Shown: one piece after another, positions 1 through 9,500 of the stretch
How the letters are laid out: the number at the start of each line of letters is the position of its first letter
Position numbering within the stretch: the stretch's first letter is position 1
DNA from: an uncultured Clostridia bacterium
GTDB taxonomy: Bacteria; Bacillota; Clostridia; Monoglobales; Monoglobaceae
Length of the DNA stretch: 64,000 nucleotides
Direction: 5' to 3'
Assembly: GCA_947625905.1 (NCBI GenBank)
Contig: CANQQJ010000010.1
Span: forward strand, 1 to 64,000
Notes under the pieces: model-generated
Told to the model about the DNA's origin: nothing
Databases searched by the model: none
Seen by the model: only the letters and a program-made list of their open reading frames with translations
Position numbers and translations under genes: made by a program

Positions 1-90
1 GCGCGCAACACCACCGGAGCCGAGCTCACTGTAGACGGCGGCAACATGATCCAGCTCTATCCGATAATCGACAATGATGATAGACAATAA
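1..90 (+). CDS. SDR-family oxidoreductase, C-terminal end only (partial)
   Basis: The window opens inside a reading frame that runs from base 1 to a TAA at 88-90. The last 29 residues include TGAELTVDGGNM, the typical C-terminal stretch of classical short-chain dehydrogenase/reductases, where this loop helps close the nucleotide and substrate site. The substrate cannot be judged because the Rossmann fold and the Tyr-x3-Lys active site lie outside the window. It precedes a secreted glycan-handling gene set by only 55 bases, so a sugar or sugar-acid oxidoreductase role is possible, but that is context-based inference. Confidence 0.7.
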   Translation, partial: ARNTTGAELTVDGGNMIQLYPIIDNDDRQ

Positions 91-110
91 AAATACATTA
101 CGAATATAAT
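81..110 (+). promoter_or_regulatory. possible sigma-A promoter for the surface-protein operon
   Basis: TAGACA at 81-86 and TATAAT at 105-110 are separated by 18 bp, about 35 bp before the start codon at 146. The -35 box overlaps the stop region of the SDR gene and is imperfect, so this is a reasonable but unproven promoter. Confidence 0.4.
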
Positions 111-145
111 AAAAACCCTTTTTTACAGAAAGGAGAGCGTTAATT

Positions 146-2233
146 ATGAAATTATTTAAACGGCTTCATATGCGCGTTCAAAGCCTGATAACAGCGGCAA
201 TGATATGCTTTATGTTCGCCGCCGTAACGGTGCCCGCGGCCGCAGCCGAGCCGAACGACGAAAGCGATAAATGGGTAGAAATTTACTCTGAAAACTTTGA
301 TGATTGGAGCACCGAAGAAATATTCGCGGAAGAGGGCGGCCGTATGACTTTGCTTGGAGATAAGTCACTCGAGATCGGCAGTCCGACCGAAGGTTCCGAT
401 TCAAAGGCCATAAAATTTATTGGAAATGCGCCGAGCGCCGCTTCGGGCGGTATTCTCGATTTGGGTCAAGATTTAACGGCGGGCCGCAAATACAGATTCA
501 AGTTTTCGCTGTATTTAGACAACGTTACCGAAAATCCGGGAAGTATGCCTGTAATCGGATTGGAGGCTTCGGACCCTGAAGTGTCAAACTATGTTGCTTT
601 GGGATGTATCGTGAACGGAAACGTAAGACGTGCAAATATAGGCAATAACAGCGGGGTTCTCGGTAAAGCTGAAGCGGGCTCGTGGGTTGAATACGAAACG
701 GTCGTTGATATGGCAAAAAAAACGATCACATATAAAGTGACGCAGGGAGATAACACTATCGCAGACGGCAGCAAAGCTTATGCTTTGTCCGATCGCAGCG
801 TAACGTCCGCATGGACGGATGCGCTCAGCTTTTCCGGGATCTCGGTTAGGACAAAGAACGGTAAGGACGGCAATGGCGTTTCGGACAAGCCCTTTTACTT
901 TGATAACTTAGTGGTTGAGGAATACGCCGACGAAATCGAAATATTTAGCGATAATTTTGAAACAGACGGTAAGTATTACACAAATCCGCCCGCCGGTGTC
1001 ACAACATATGAACCGGCGCCCGTTGAAAGTTCGCATGGTAATTCCCTGGGATTGTCTTACAGCGGCTCGGGAGAATCAGCCCCTGCTGTTGCGCTTCCTT
1101 TGCCGAGCAATTGCAGCTATACCACAGGTAGATACAAAGTGACATTCTCGGTACTGCCAAACAATCAGCCGACGCTGGTATATGGCGGCAGCAGCGACGG
1201 TACATATTTTCTGTTGGGTTTCATCGCGTCGGACGGTTCGGTAAGACACGCGCCAATAGATAAGCCGGATAGCTATTTTACCCATGTTGATACAAATAAG
1301 TGGGTCGACTTTGAAACGATAGTCGACTTAGACAGCAAAACATTAAGCTACAGCGTAAGTCAGGACGGCAAAGAACTGGCCTTTCTGAGCGGTACGGAAA
1401 TAAAAAAAGGTGACGGAACTCCCATTGAAAACCCGATATTTGAGCGCTTTAGATTTGTGCTGAATACTACTCCCGAGCCGGGAAGCACGATATATTTGGA
1501 CGATTTGAAGGTCGAGACATACAATGATGCCGTTCCTAAACTGTCAAACGCGCGCGTTTCGATCTCGGACGCGTTGGGCACAACGGTCAAGGCCGAGGAG
1601 GGTTTGACCGTCAGTCCCGCGCTGACTAAAATCACTTTAAACTTCGGCTGTGAGATGGATGAGAGCACCTTGAGCAATATCACTGTGGTCGAGAACGGCT
1701 CAAGCGGCAATGCGGCTGCTTTTAGTGCTGAGCCTGCCGAAAACGGAGCTTACAAACTCATGTTTACGGAAGGATATTTAAAAGAAAACACAAACTACAC
1801 GATAACGGTGCCCGAATCGGTCAAGTCAGCAGACGGGAAAGCGGTAAATGAAGCGTATGTCCTGAACTTTGGTACTTCCGAAAGTTACGCCAAAATCACA
1901 AAGGCAACAAACGAAAGCGGCGAGAGCTTCAAAAAAGCCGACCTGAATGCAGGCGCGCAGCTGAACGTGAACATTGAGGCGGTGAACGCAACAGGAGCCG
2001 ACATGGGTCTTAAGGTAATCGCCGCGTACTATAAAGACGATGCGCTTGTAGCCGAGGATATAAACGACAAGCTGACATCCGCGGCGAATAACAGTGTGGT
2101 CAGGGGCGATTCGGGAACAGCGAACTTTATCGTGCCCGACGCCGCAGCGGACGCGGATAATGTGCGCGTTTATCTCTGGAATGATTTGGACGGAATGGAG
2201 CCCTACTGCACACCCTGGACGCCCGCTGAATAA
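146..2233 (+). CDS. secreted multi-module surface protein A (two sandwich-like modules, Ig-like domain)
   Basis: 695 residues. A signal peptide ends near residue 34 (hydrophobic core then AAAAE). Two related ~200-residue modules follow (about 45-262 and 265-465). Each has an ENF/DNF opening, a W-V-D/E-x-E-T-V/I-V-D-L/M core strand and a closing FYFDNLVVEEY-like or IYLDDLKVE-like strand; this looks like a beta-sandwich carbohydrate-binding or LamG/concanavalin-like fold, but I cannot assign a family. Residues about 470-585 resemble the bacterial Ig-like (SbsA/Big_5-type) domain, and about 590-690 form a small domain containing YLWNDLDGM. No catalytic domain and no SLH or sortase anchor is visible. 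Start chosen at 146 because AAGGAG lies 9 bases upstream. Its modules are closely related to those of the next two genes, so the three proteins probably act together at the cell surface, for example in glycan binding. Confidence 0.75.
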   Translation: MKLFKRLHMRVQSLITAAMICFMFAAVTVPAAAAEPNDESDKWVEIYSENFDDWSTEEIFAEEGGRMTLLGDKSLEIGSPTEGSDSKAIKFIGNAPSAASGGILDLGQDLTAGRKYRFKFSLYLDNVTENPGSMPVIGLEASDPEVSNYVALGCIVNGNVRRANIGNNSGVLGKAEAGSWVEYETVVDMAKKTITYKVTQGDNTIADGSKAYALSDRSVTSAWTDALSFSGISVRTKNGKDGNGVSDKPFYFDNLVVEEYADEIEIFSDNFETDGKYYTNPPAGVTTYEPAPVESSHGNSLGLSYSGSGESAPAVALPLPSNCSYTTGRYKVTFSVLPNNQPTLVYGGSSDGTYFLLGFIASDGSVRHAPIDKPDSYFTHVDTNKWVDFETIVDLDSKTLSYSVSQDGKELAFLSGTEIKKGDGTPIENPIFERFRFVLNTTPEPGSTIYLDDLKVETYNDAVPKLSNARVSISDALGTTVKAEEGLTVSPALTKITLNFGCEMDESTLSNITVVENGSSGNAAAFSAEPAENGAYKLMFTEGYLKENTNYTITVPESVKSADGKAVNEAYVLNFGTSESYAKITKATNESGESFKKADLNAGAQLNVNIEAVNATGADMGLKVIAAYYKDDALVAEDINDKLTSAANNSVVRGDSGTANFIVPDAAADADNVRVYLWNDLDGMEPYCTPWTPAE

Positions 2234-2286
2234 TTGCCGCATACGAATCGATTCGGACACGAAGTTGAAAGGAAGAGGTTTATAAT

Positions 2287-5200
2287 ATGACAAAAACAAA
2301 GAAAAATAATATTATAAAAAATATTATTATATTTACCGCAGCGGCGCTTCTGAGCGTCATATTATCGACCGCTGACTGCTGCTTTGCTGTCGAGAACGAA
2401 GGATTTTTCCGATATCTCAGCTTTGACGAGGACGATTTTTCGGAATGTTTTGACCAAAGCGGCTCGGCAGATCCAGCGAGGCTTTCCGATGCAATGAGGC
2501 GGCACGGTATTACGGATGTTACAAATGCCGCGTCGCTTGAAAGGCGGCTCGGCGACGAGGATACGCACGGCGCGTCTCTCAGGATAGGGCACACCGACAG
2601 CACCTACCGAGGCGTTGAGATAGATCTGGAAAAAGATCTCAAAGGCGGAACATACTCATTTGCGTTTTCGGTGATCCCCAACGGGAAACAGACATATATC
2701 GGCGCGGGTCCCGCCTCGTCCAAAGGCACGCCGAGCAACGGGATCATCCTTGCCGCTATCGATTCAGCCGGTCGGGTGTGCCACACAAAGCGCGGCGCCA
2801 AAGAAACGGAGATTTCAAATTATCGCATATGCGCGGTCAACCCCGATCAATGGGTCGACTTTGAAACGGTTGTGAATCTCGACAAAATGGAGATCTCATA
2901 CACGATCAAGCAGAACGGGAAAATCATCGTCGACAAGGCGTCATATCCTTTGACCGTATACGCGGACGGAACTACGCCGATATCGAGCGATTTCGGTATC
3001 GGCAAGGTCAATATAACCCAATACCATAACAGCGGTGAGGACTATATATACTTTGACGAGTTTATAGCGCGTGAGCTTGTATACGCTGCCGGCTTCGAAA
3101 ACGTGTCCACGGATAATATAGGCGCCTACGGAGTTGTTGACAACAGCACGCTTAAAAGCGCAAGGATCGCGGATTCCGACGCGGGTCACGGTAAATCTCT
3201 GCAAATGCGTGCGTCCGGCGGAAGCAATTACCGCGGCGCGGATATCAGCCTTCCCGGGAAATTTTCAAGCGGAAAGTACGTGTTTAACTTCTCCGTCCTG
3301 GCAAGCAAAAAGCCGATGTTTATCGGCGCGGGTACGGCCTCGGCGCCCGGGACCCCGGGAAACAGTGTTTTGCTTGGTTTTATCAATACAAGCGGTTTGG
3401 TGCTGCACACTGACCGAGGCAATACCGCTAACCGTGTATGTTCCATAACCCCTACGGAGTGGGTGGATTTTGAGACTGTTGTGGATCTTGACAACGGCAC
3501 TGTCAGCTACACTGTCAGGCAGAGCGGAAGGGTCATAGTATCTCAATTTACCGTGCCTATAACCTACGGCAACGGCGGAAGCATAGGCGGCAATTTTAAT
3601 ATAGAGCGTGTCACGGTGACGCAGTACACCACTGCCGACAGCGATGTCTACAGCTCATTTGATAATTTGATGATATCCGCGTATCAGCCGAGCCCTTCTT
3701 TGGAGGCGGCGAATGTGCGTTTTAACGATATGCTTGGCAACAGCCTCGCTCTGGCCGAATTTGCCGAGGATATTCAGAATTCGGAACCCGAACTTACGGT
3801 ATTTCCGGCGCTTAACAGTATCGCGCTGGATTTCGGCTGTCCCGTGACCGATGAGTCCGCGGAGGGAATACGGCTGCTTGACAGTAATATGCAGCGGGTG
3901 GAGCACACGGCCGCGGTTGAAGGGAACAAATGTGTATTGAGACCTTCGGCTCCGCTGACGCCCCAAAACAACTATTATATTCATGTTCCCGCGGGAATAA
4001 CTGCGCGTGACACGGGGCAAAAGCTGGGAAGCGAGTTTAATGCGGTTTTTGCCACGGACGAGATCGACGCGCTCGTGTCGCTCGACGGTGTAACATACGA
4101 AAACGGATCATTGATGGAAGGAGATTATCATGCCGCAGTCGGAGAAACGCTGTCGGCATATGTGACCGGAATAAATCCGAGCGATTCGAGCGAGACTATT
4201 GAGATGGATCTGATAGCGGCATGGTATAACGACGGCGTTTTGCTGGATATGGATACACAGCCTTTGGCCGTGCATCCCGGAGATATGCTGACAGAGCCGC
4301 ACAGGTTTGTCGTTCCGCAGTCGGCTGCCGAAGCGAATGCATTCTGCTGCTTCCTGTGGAATGATCTGAGCGGAATGGTGCCTTACGGCAGCGCCGTATC
4401 AATTCCCGAAAAATCAGTTGACGGATATGCAAAGGTTGAGACGGGGCGCAGCATAGGATTGACAAATACCTCGATTTATAACGACTCGAACATGAGGGTC
4501 GTATGCCGCGACGGCAAATACGGCAGAGTCACATCGCTGAACGACGGAAAGCTGTGTTATAACATAAATGTGGATGACGGCTTTATGTTTGACCTTCCGC
4601 CGAATACGCCGATCGAGGTAGAGGTTGAGTATTTTGACGAGGGAACAGGAAGCTTTGAACTGGATTATGATTCAAACGACCCGCAGATATACGGCGCTTT
4701 ATCGGCAGACCCAATGATATGGAAAGCCGCGCCGGTGATAACTCTGTCCGACACAAAAACATGGAAGACCCACACCTTCTATCTTGATGATATGAAACTG
4801 GGCAACCGCTGTGACGGAGGCACAGATCTGCGGCTCGGCGTGAGCGGACATATTTTAAGCAAAAACTCGCCCGAAGACGTGATATTCGGCTCGATCACTC
4901 TGCGCAGAGCCGATTACAAAAATCCGATAAAGACCGAGATCACCTCGCGGGAGCTTGGAAACATTTTCGGCATTGCCGACAAAATCGACTTGTCTCTGTC
5001 GGCAGAAAATATGCTTGACGAAGACGCGGTCATGTCATGGTCCTACAAGATTTATGATGAGGAAGATCAGCTTCTCGGCGAGATTGAAAAGAACGAAACG
5101 CGCTTCGGCGCAAAAGATAAAAAAGAGCTGCCTCTTGATATCGAGAATCCCGGAAAATACGGAATATATAAGATAGAACTGGAGTGCGAGACTTATATTG

Positions 5201-6516
5201 TCTCGCGACCCGAAAAGATATACAGCGAAACAATAACACGCGATTTTGCCGTGTCGATCATCCACGGCAAAGGCGATGGAAATCCCCGCTTCGGAGTGGT
5301 AACGTCGACTTATTACAATTACTGGGATACCACGGAAAACGCCGACGCGCTTATGCAAAAAGTCGGTGCGTCCGCTACCCGCTCACAGATAATTTGGCAG
5401 CGCATCGAGACATCTAAAGGAGTGCTTTCCGTTCCGGCCTTTGTGACCCAAAGGGCAATGCGGATGCATGATGATGAAATTGAATTTTTGCCCGTGTGCA
5501 CCATAGGCAACGGTGGAACGTCGTTTTATGCCGCCGGAAGCGCTGTCCCGACCTCTGATGAAGGGATCGCGGCTTTCGGAAAATATTGCGGCGAGCTTGC
5601 CAAGGGGTTAAAGAATTGCGGAGTCAAGTACTATGAGATTTGGAACGAGTACGATCTGCCCGCATTTAACCCGACGCGCGAATCACCGGAAATATATGTA
5701 AAACTGCTCAAAGCGGCGCGTGACGCCATCAAGGCTGTTGACAGCGAAGCGAAGATAATAGGCATGACGCCGTCCAACATAAAGAGAGGTCCGCTGACGT
5801 GGACCAAACAGGTCTTGGCGGCTGGAGCATATGACTATCTGGACATTGTAGGCCTGCACCCCTATGACACACACGAAAATTACTTTGATGATTCCGAGTT
5901 TATATACTATATGCAGCAGGTTATAAACGAATTAAAAAAATATGATAATGACGGAGAACTAAAGCCAATTTGGTTTACCGAGTTCGGCTTTTCAACAATG
6001 AGCGGCGGCTTCAGTCAATCCGATCAGGCCGATGCGCTGGTGCTGATGAACGCGATCACGCAGGGATACGGCTTTGCCGAAAAGGTTTTCCAATATGATC
6101 TGTACGACCGCTCTTACTTGGGAGAAAAGGAAAATAACTGGGGCTTGGTTTACGCGTGGAACGACAATATGGGAAACACGCCAAGAGGAGCAAAGCAGAG
6201 CTTTCTTGCCATGGCGGCTTACAACAGTTTTTGCGGCAGACACGCCGAATATAGAGACAAGATCGTTGACGGCGGCGCATATGCCTTCAGGTACTGCAAC
6301 GATAAGCTTGGCAAGGATGTGCTTTTGCTCGCCGCCGGAGCCGGCAGAACGGTGAAGGAAAAGCAGTTTAGTCTTGACTGCTCATCTGTTGATGTTTATG
6401 ACAGATACGGAAATTTAACCGACACGCTGACATCCGCAAACGGCGTGTACAGCTTCACGATAGATCAGGACCCGCTCTATGTTGTTGGAACCTTCGGTGA
6501 TTTCAAAGCCGAGTAA
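2287..6516 (+). CDS. large secreted clan GH-A glycoside hydrolase (GH39-like) with paired N-terminal modules
   Basis: 1409 residues. A signal peptide is cut near residue 35. Two copies of the module seen in the preceding protein lie at about 40-262 and 265-465 (each with WVDFETVV). An Ig-like domain (about 468-595) and a domain with FLWNDLSGM (about 600-705) follow, then a probable carbohydrate-binding beta-sandwich (about 710-875), another sandwich (about 878-995) and a C-terminal TIM-barrel-type glycosidase (about 998-1340). EIWNEYD puts the acid/base at Glu1121 and IWFTEFGFS puts the nucleophile at Glu1232, the usual spacing of clan GH-A retaining enzymes. The barrel most resembles GH39 or GH5-like enzymes; substrate is unknown. 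AGGAAGAGG precedes the ATG. Its stop overlaps an ATG of the next frame, but the next gene very likely starts 66 bases later. Confidence 0.8.
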   Translation: MTKTKKNNIIKNIIIFTAAALLSVILSTADCCFAVENEGFFRYLSFDEDDFSECFDQSGSADPARLSDAMRRHGITDVTNAASLERRLGDEDTHGASLRIGHTDSTYRGVEIDLEKDLKGGTYSFAFSVIPNGKQTYIGAGPASSKGTPSNGIILAAIDSAGRVCHTKRGAKETEISNYRICAVNPDQWVDFETVVNLDKMEISYTIKQNGKIIVDKASYPLTVYADGTTPISSDFGIGKVNITQYHNSGEDYIYFDEFIARELVYAAGFENVSTDNIGAYGVVDNSTLKSARIADSDAGHGKSLQMRASGGSNYRGADISLPGKFSSGKYVFNFSVLASKKPMFIGAGTASAPGTPGNSVLLGFINTSGLVLHTDRGNTANRVCSITPTEWVDFETVVDLDNGTVSYTVRQSGRVIVSQFTVPITYGNGGSIGGNFNIERVTVTQYTTADSDVYSSFDNLMISAYQPSPSLEAANVRFNDMLGNSLALAEFAEDIQNSEPELTVFPALNSIALDFGCPVTDESAEGIRLLDSNMQRVEHTAAVEGNKCVLRPSAPLTPQNNYYIHVPAGITARDTGQKLGSEFNAVFATDEIDALVSLDGVTYENGSLMEGDYHAAVGETLSAYVTGINPSDSSETIEMDLIAAWYNDGVLLDMDTQPLAVHPGDMLTEPHRFVVPQSAAEANAFCCFLWNDLSGMVPYGSAVSIPEKSVDGYAKVETGRSIGLTNTSIYNDSNMRVVCRDGKYGRVTSLNDGKLCYNINVDDGFMFDLPPNTPIEVEVEYFDEGTGSFELDYDSNDPQIYGALSADPMIWKAAPVITLSDTKTWKTHTFYLDDMKLGNRCDGGTDLRLGVSGHILSKNSPEDVIFGSITLRRADYKNPIKTEITSRELGNIFGIADKIDLSLSAENMLDEDAVMSWSYKIYDEEDQLLGEIEKNETRFGAKDKKELPLDIENPGKYGIYKIELECETYIVSRPEKIYSETITRDFAVSIIHGKGDGNPRFGVVTSTYYNYWDTTENADALMQKVGASATRSQIIWQRIETSKGVLSVPAFVTQRAMRMHDDEIEFLPVCTIGNGGTSFYAAGSAVPTSDEGIAAFGKYCGELAKGLKNCGVKYYEIWNEYDLPAFNPTRESPEIYVKLLKAARDAIKAVDSEAKIIGMTPSNIKRGPLTWTKQVLAAGAYDYLDIVGLHPYDTHENYFDDSEFIYYMQQVINELKKYDNDGELKPIWFTEFGFSTMSGGFSQSDQADALVLMNAITQGYGFAEKVFQYDLYDRSYLGEKENNWGLVYAWNDNMGNTPRGAKQSFLAMAAYNSFCGRHAEYRDKIVDGGAYAFRYCNDKLGKDVLLLAAGAGRTVKEKQFSLDCSSVDVYDRYGNLTDTLTSANGVYSFTIDQDPLYVVGTFGDFKAE

Positions 6517-6581
6517 TGATTAGGAAACAATATGATGTAATATACACACGGAAAAGCATAGAAAGACAGGAGGAAAAATCT

Positions 6582-9500
6582 ATGAGAATAAAAAAGCGTG
6601 CCCTTAGCCTGTTTCTGGCTGCTGCGCTTATTGGTACGGTGCTGCCCGCCGCGGCACCCGCCGCGGTCTTTGCGGCGGAGGATTGGTCGGCTATCTACAC
6701 CCAGGACTTTGAAAATTGTGATGGGGAAAACCTGTTGGGCGACGGTGGTCTTATGACGCCGACTCATACGGAAGATTCGGTCGAGTTTAAAATTGCCTCT
6801 CCGGACGGCGACGATACTTACCAAAATTCCTTGTCATGCGCTGCGAACGGCACAGACGGAGCCGGAGGCATTATTGCCCTGCCCGAAGGACAAAACATAA
6901 CGGACGGCAAGAAATACAGATTTAAATTTTCACTTTATCTGGTAAGCACCGATAATCCGGGCAGTATGCCTGTTATAGGTTTGGAATCCTCAAATACGGA
7001 GCTCGGTCAATACGCGGTTTTGGGATGTGTCGTAAACGGCGCGATAAGAAGCGCAAATATCGGCAACAGTGGCGGCAATTTGGGAAAGACGGTTAGTAAG
7101 GGTTCTTGGATAGATTTTGAAACCGTTGTTGATATGACAGGATCGAAAAAGACTGTTTCATATACCGTTAAACAAGACGGAGCGAACGTTTTGACTGATA
7201 TTGTGAAAGATTTAAAAAACAGAGATAATACAGACTTTACGGGAGAACTAAGTTTTTCCGGTATATCCGTAAGAGATAAAAATAAAGACGCTAAAGTGTT
7301 TTATTTTGATAACTTAGTGGTAGAAGAATACGTAGGAGATCCCGATGAGCCGACTCCGACACCGTCCGTGTCCACGCCGACTGCGCCTCCGCCGTCAAGT
7401 GACGCGCTGTTCTATGTGGATTTTGAGGGTGCTACAAGAGAAAGTCTTGTCAGCGGCTACGCATACGACGACGCTGGCCGCGGCGACGCGCTCTTTGCGG
7501 CGCGGGCGGCAGATGACCCGCACGGCGATTCGATGTTTTTTGCCAAGGGTGTGAACGGAGGTTCAGGCTATGCGTTTGCGTTTAATAATTCCTCGGCACC
7601 AAATACACCCGGAATAACACTCTCATCGGGAGTATATAAATTTTCATTTTCCATCTATCCCAATGGCGACACGCCGGTCGTTGCATTGGACGGAGGCTCT
7701 GCTCAAACCTATGTGCCGCTGGCCAGCGTAAGCGGAGGAATCGCGCGCCATGCGAGCATCACCGATACAACAAGTTCAACGGTGATCTGCTCCGGCCTGT
7801 CAAACAGCGAATGGGTGGACTTTGAAACAATAGTTGATCTGGACACATCAAGAGTCAGCTACCAAATTTCTCAGAACGGACAGTTTAAGGGAAGCAAGAC
7901 CGTTCCGCTTAGGGAGCATCTGGGCGGCGAATGGAGCGGCGCATATGCTTTTAAGAGAATAGCGATAAGAACGAGAAACGCTTCGCAAAACGGATTTTAC
8001 ATTGACGATATAAAGATGGAACGTTGGAGCGCAGCACCGTCGATCGGCACGGATTTTATTACTTTTACCGATGCGCTTGGAAATCAATTTAATCCCGCGT
8101 CCGATCATGAGGTTTCACCCGCCCTTGACAGCATCAAGCTTGACTTCGGATATGCTGTGAACGATGAAATATTAAATAATATTTCAATATCTCCCGAGGC
8201 TGATTTCAAGGTCTCCAAACAGGGAAGCGCCTGCGTCCTGACGTTTAATGAGTTTTTGGCCGGAGATACCGATTACAAGCTTACGATACCCGGATTAGAT
8301 AACGGTTCGGGCGGCAGTGTGTTTAACCTTAATTTTAAAACCGAAGCCGAAAAGACCTTGACCGAGCTTCGTGCTGTTAACAAAAACGGCGTGCAAGTCA
8401 ACGATATATCAGCGCTTCGGCCGGGTGACAAATTCACGGTTGAGTCATCTGTTGTCAATATGTCGGGCAGCGCGATGAACTTTACGGTTGTTGCCGCCTA
8501 CTATAACGGCGATCGGATGCTGGCCACGGATTATTATCCTTTGACGCTGGCGGACGGCGAATCTTTGCGCAGCACAGAGTTTACCGTGCCGAACGAGGCT
8601 GAGGGAATGACATCTATGCGGTGCTTCCTGTGGGATAAGATGGACAGTCTGATTGCGTATTGCGGATATCTTGACATAGACGACGTTAAAGAAAATGAGG
8701 CGGCGCAGGCGGCTGATATTCCCTATACGCTGGATTATGACAGAACAGATTCTAAGCTTTCTGTGGAAGGCGTTAAGACAGACACCGGCTATGTTGTATT
8801 GCAGATACTCAAAGAAGGAAAAACTTTTGAAACAGTTCCGCAAAAGGATGATATAATGTATCACAATCAATGTGTGACCGCGGAAGGGGCATACAGCTTT
8901 GATGTTGAATTTGCGGACAGCGATGAGGGAGTACATCAAGCCGTGTTGGCTGCAAGCGGCGGAAGCCCGGAACGCGAGTATATGACTCTTACGCTGGTGA
9001 CGCCGGAACATTTCGCGCAGCTGTACAGCGACATAAACACAGCGGCTGCAGCTGGCGACGCCGATGCGTTCGCTAAGATCATAAACGAAAACAGAGCGGC
9101 AATAGGCTTTGAATTCGGCCTTACGGACGGAAAAGTGCTGTCTGCCGAGTTGACGGATTATATGAATTATGTCAAGGCTCATCCCTTGGACGTGAATTTA
9201 GAGGACGATAACAACAGGATATTCAAAACATATATGACAGCTTACGCTCTGAACAACGGAGGTATTGCAAATATCAACGAATATGCGGATCAGCTTTATT
9301 TCACGGATCAAAATGTCCTTCCGATGTATAACGAGCTTGCGGTCAGCGACACGATTCAAAAATACTTCAGCAAACGGCTGTCAGACGGCCATGTGGTCGG
9401 ATTGGACGGATTTGAAACGGCATTCGAGCAGGCCCTTGTGTTTACAACCATACGCTACGGCGACGGTTACGGTGATGTTAAAAAAGTGTTGACTGATTAC

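Noticed and set aside
6516-6581. Upstream in-frame ATG at 6516 overlapping the preceding stop as the start of the SLH-anchored protein
   Set aside because: It lacks a ribosome site and would put 22 polar residues before the signal peptide; the ATG at 6582 has AGGAGG.
8445-9182. 245-codon minus-strand frame inside the SLH-anchored protein gene
   Set aside because: Composition and lack of start signals fit a shadow of the sense gene.
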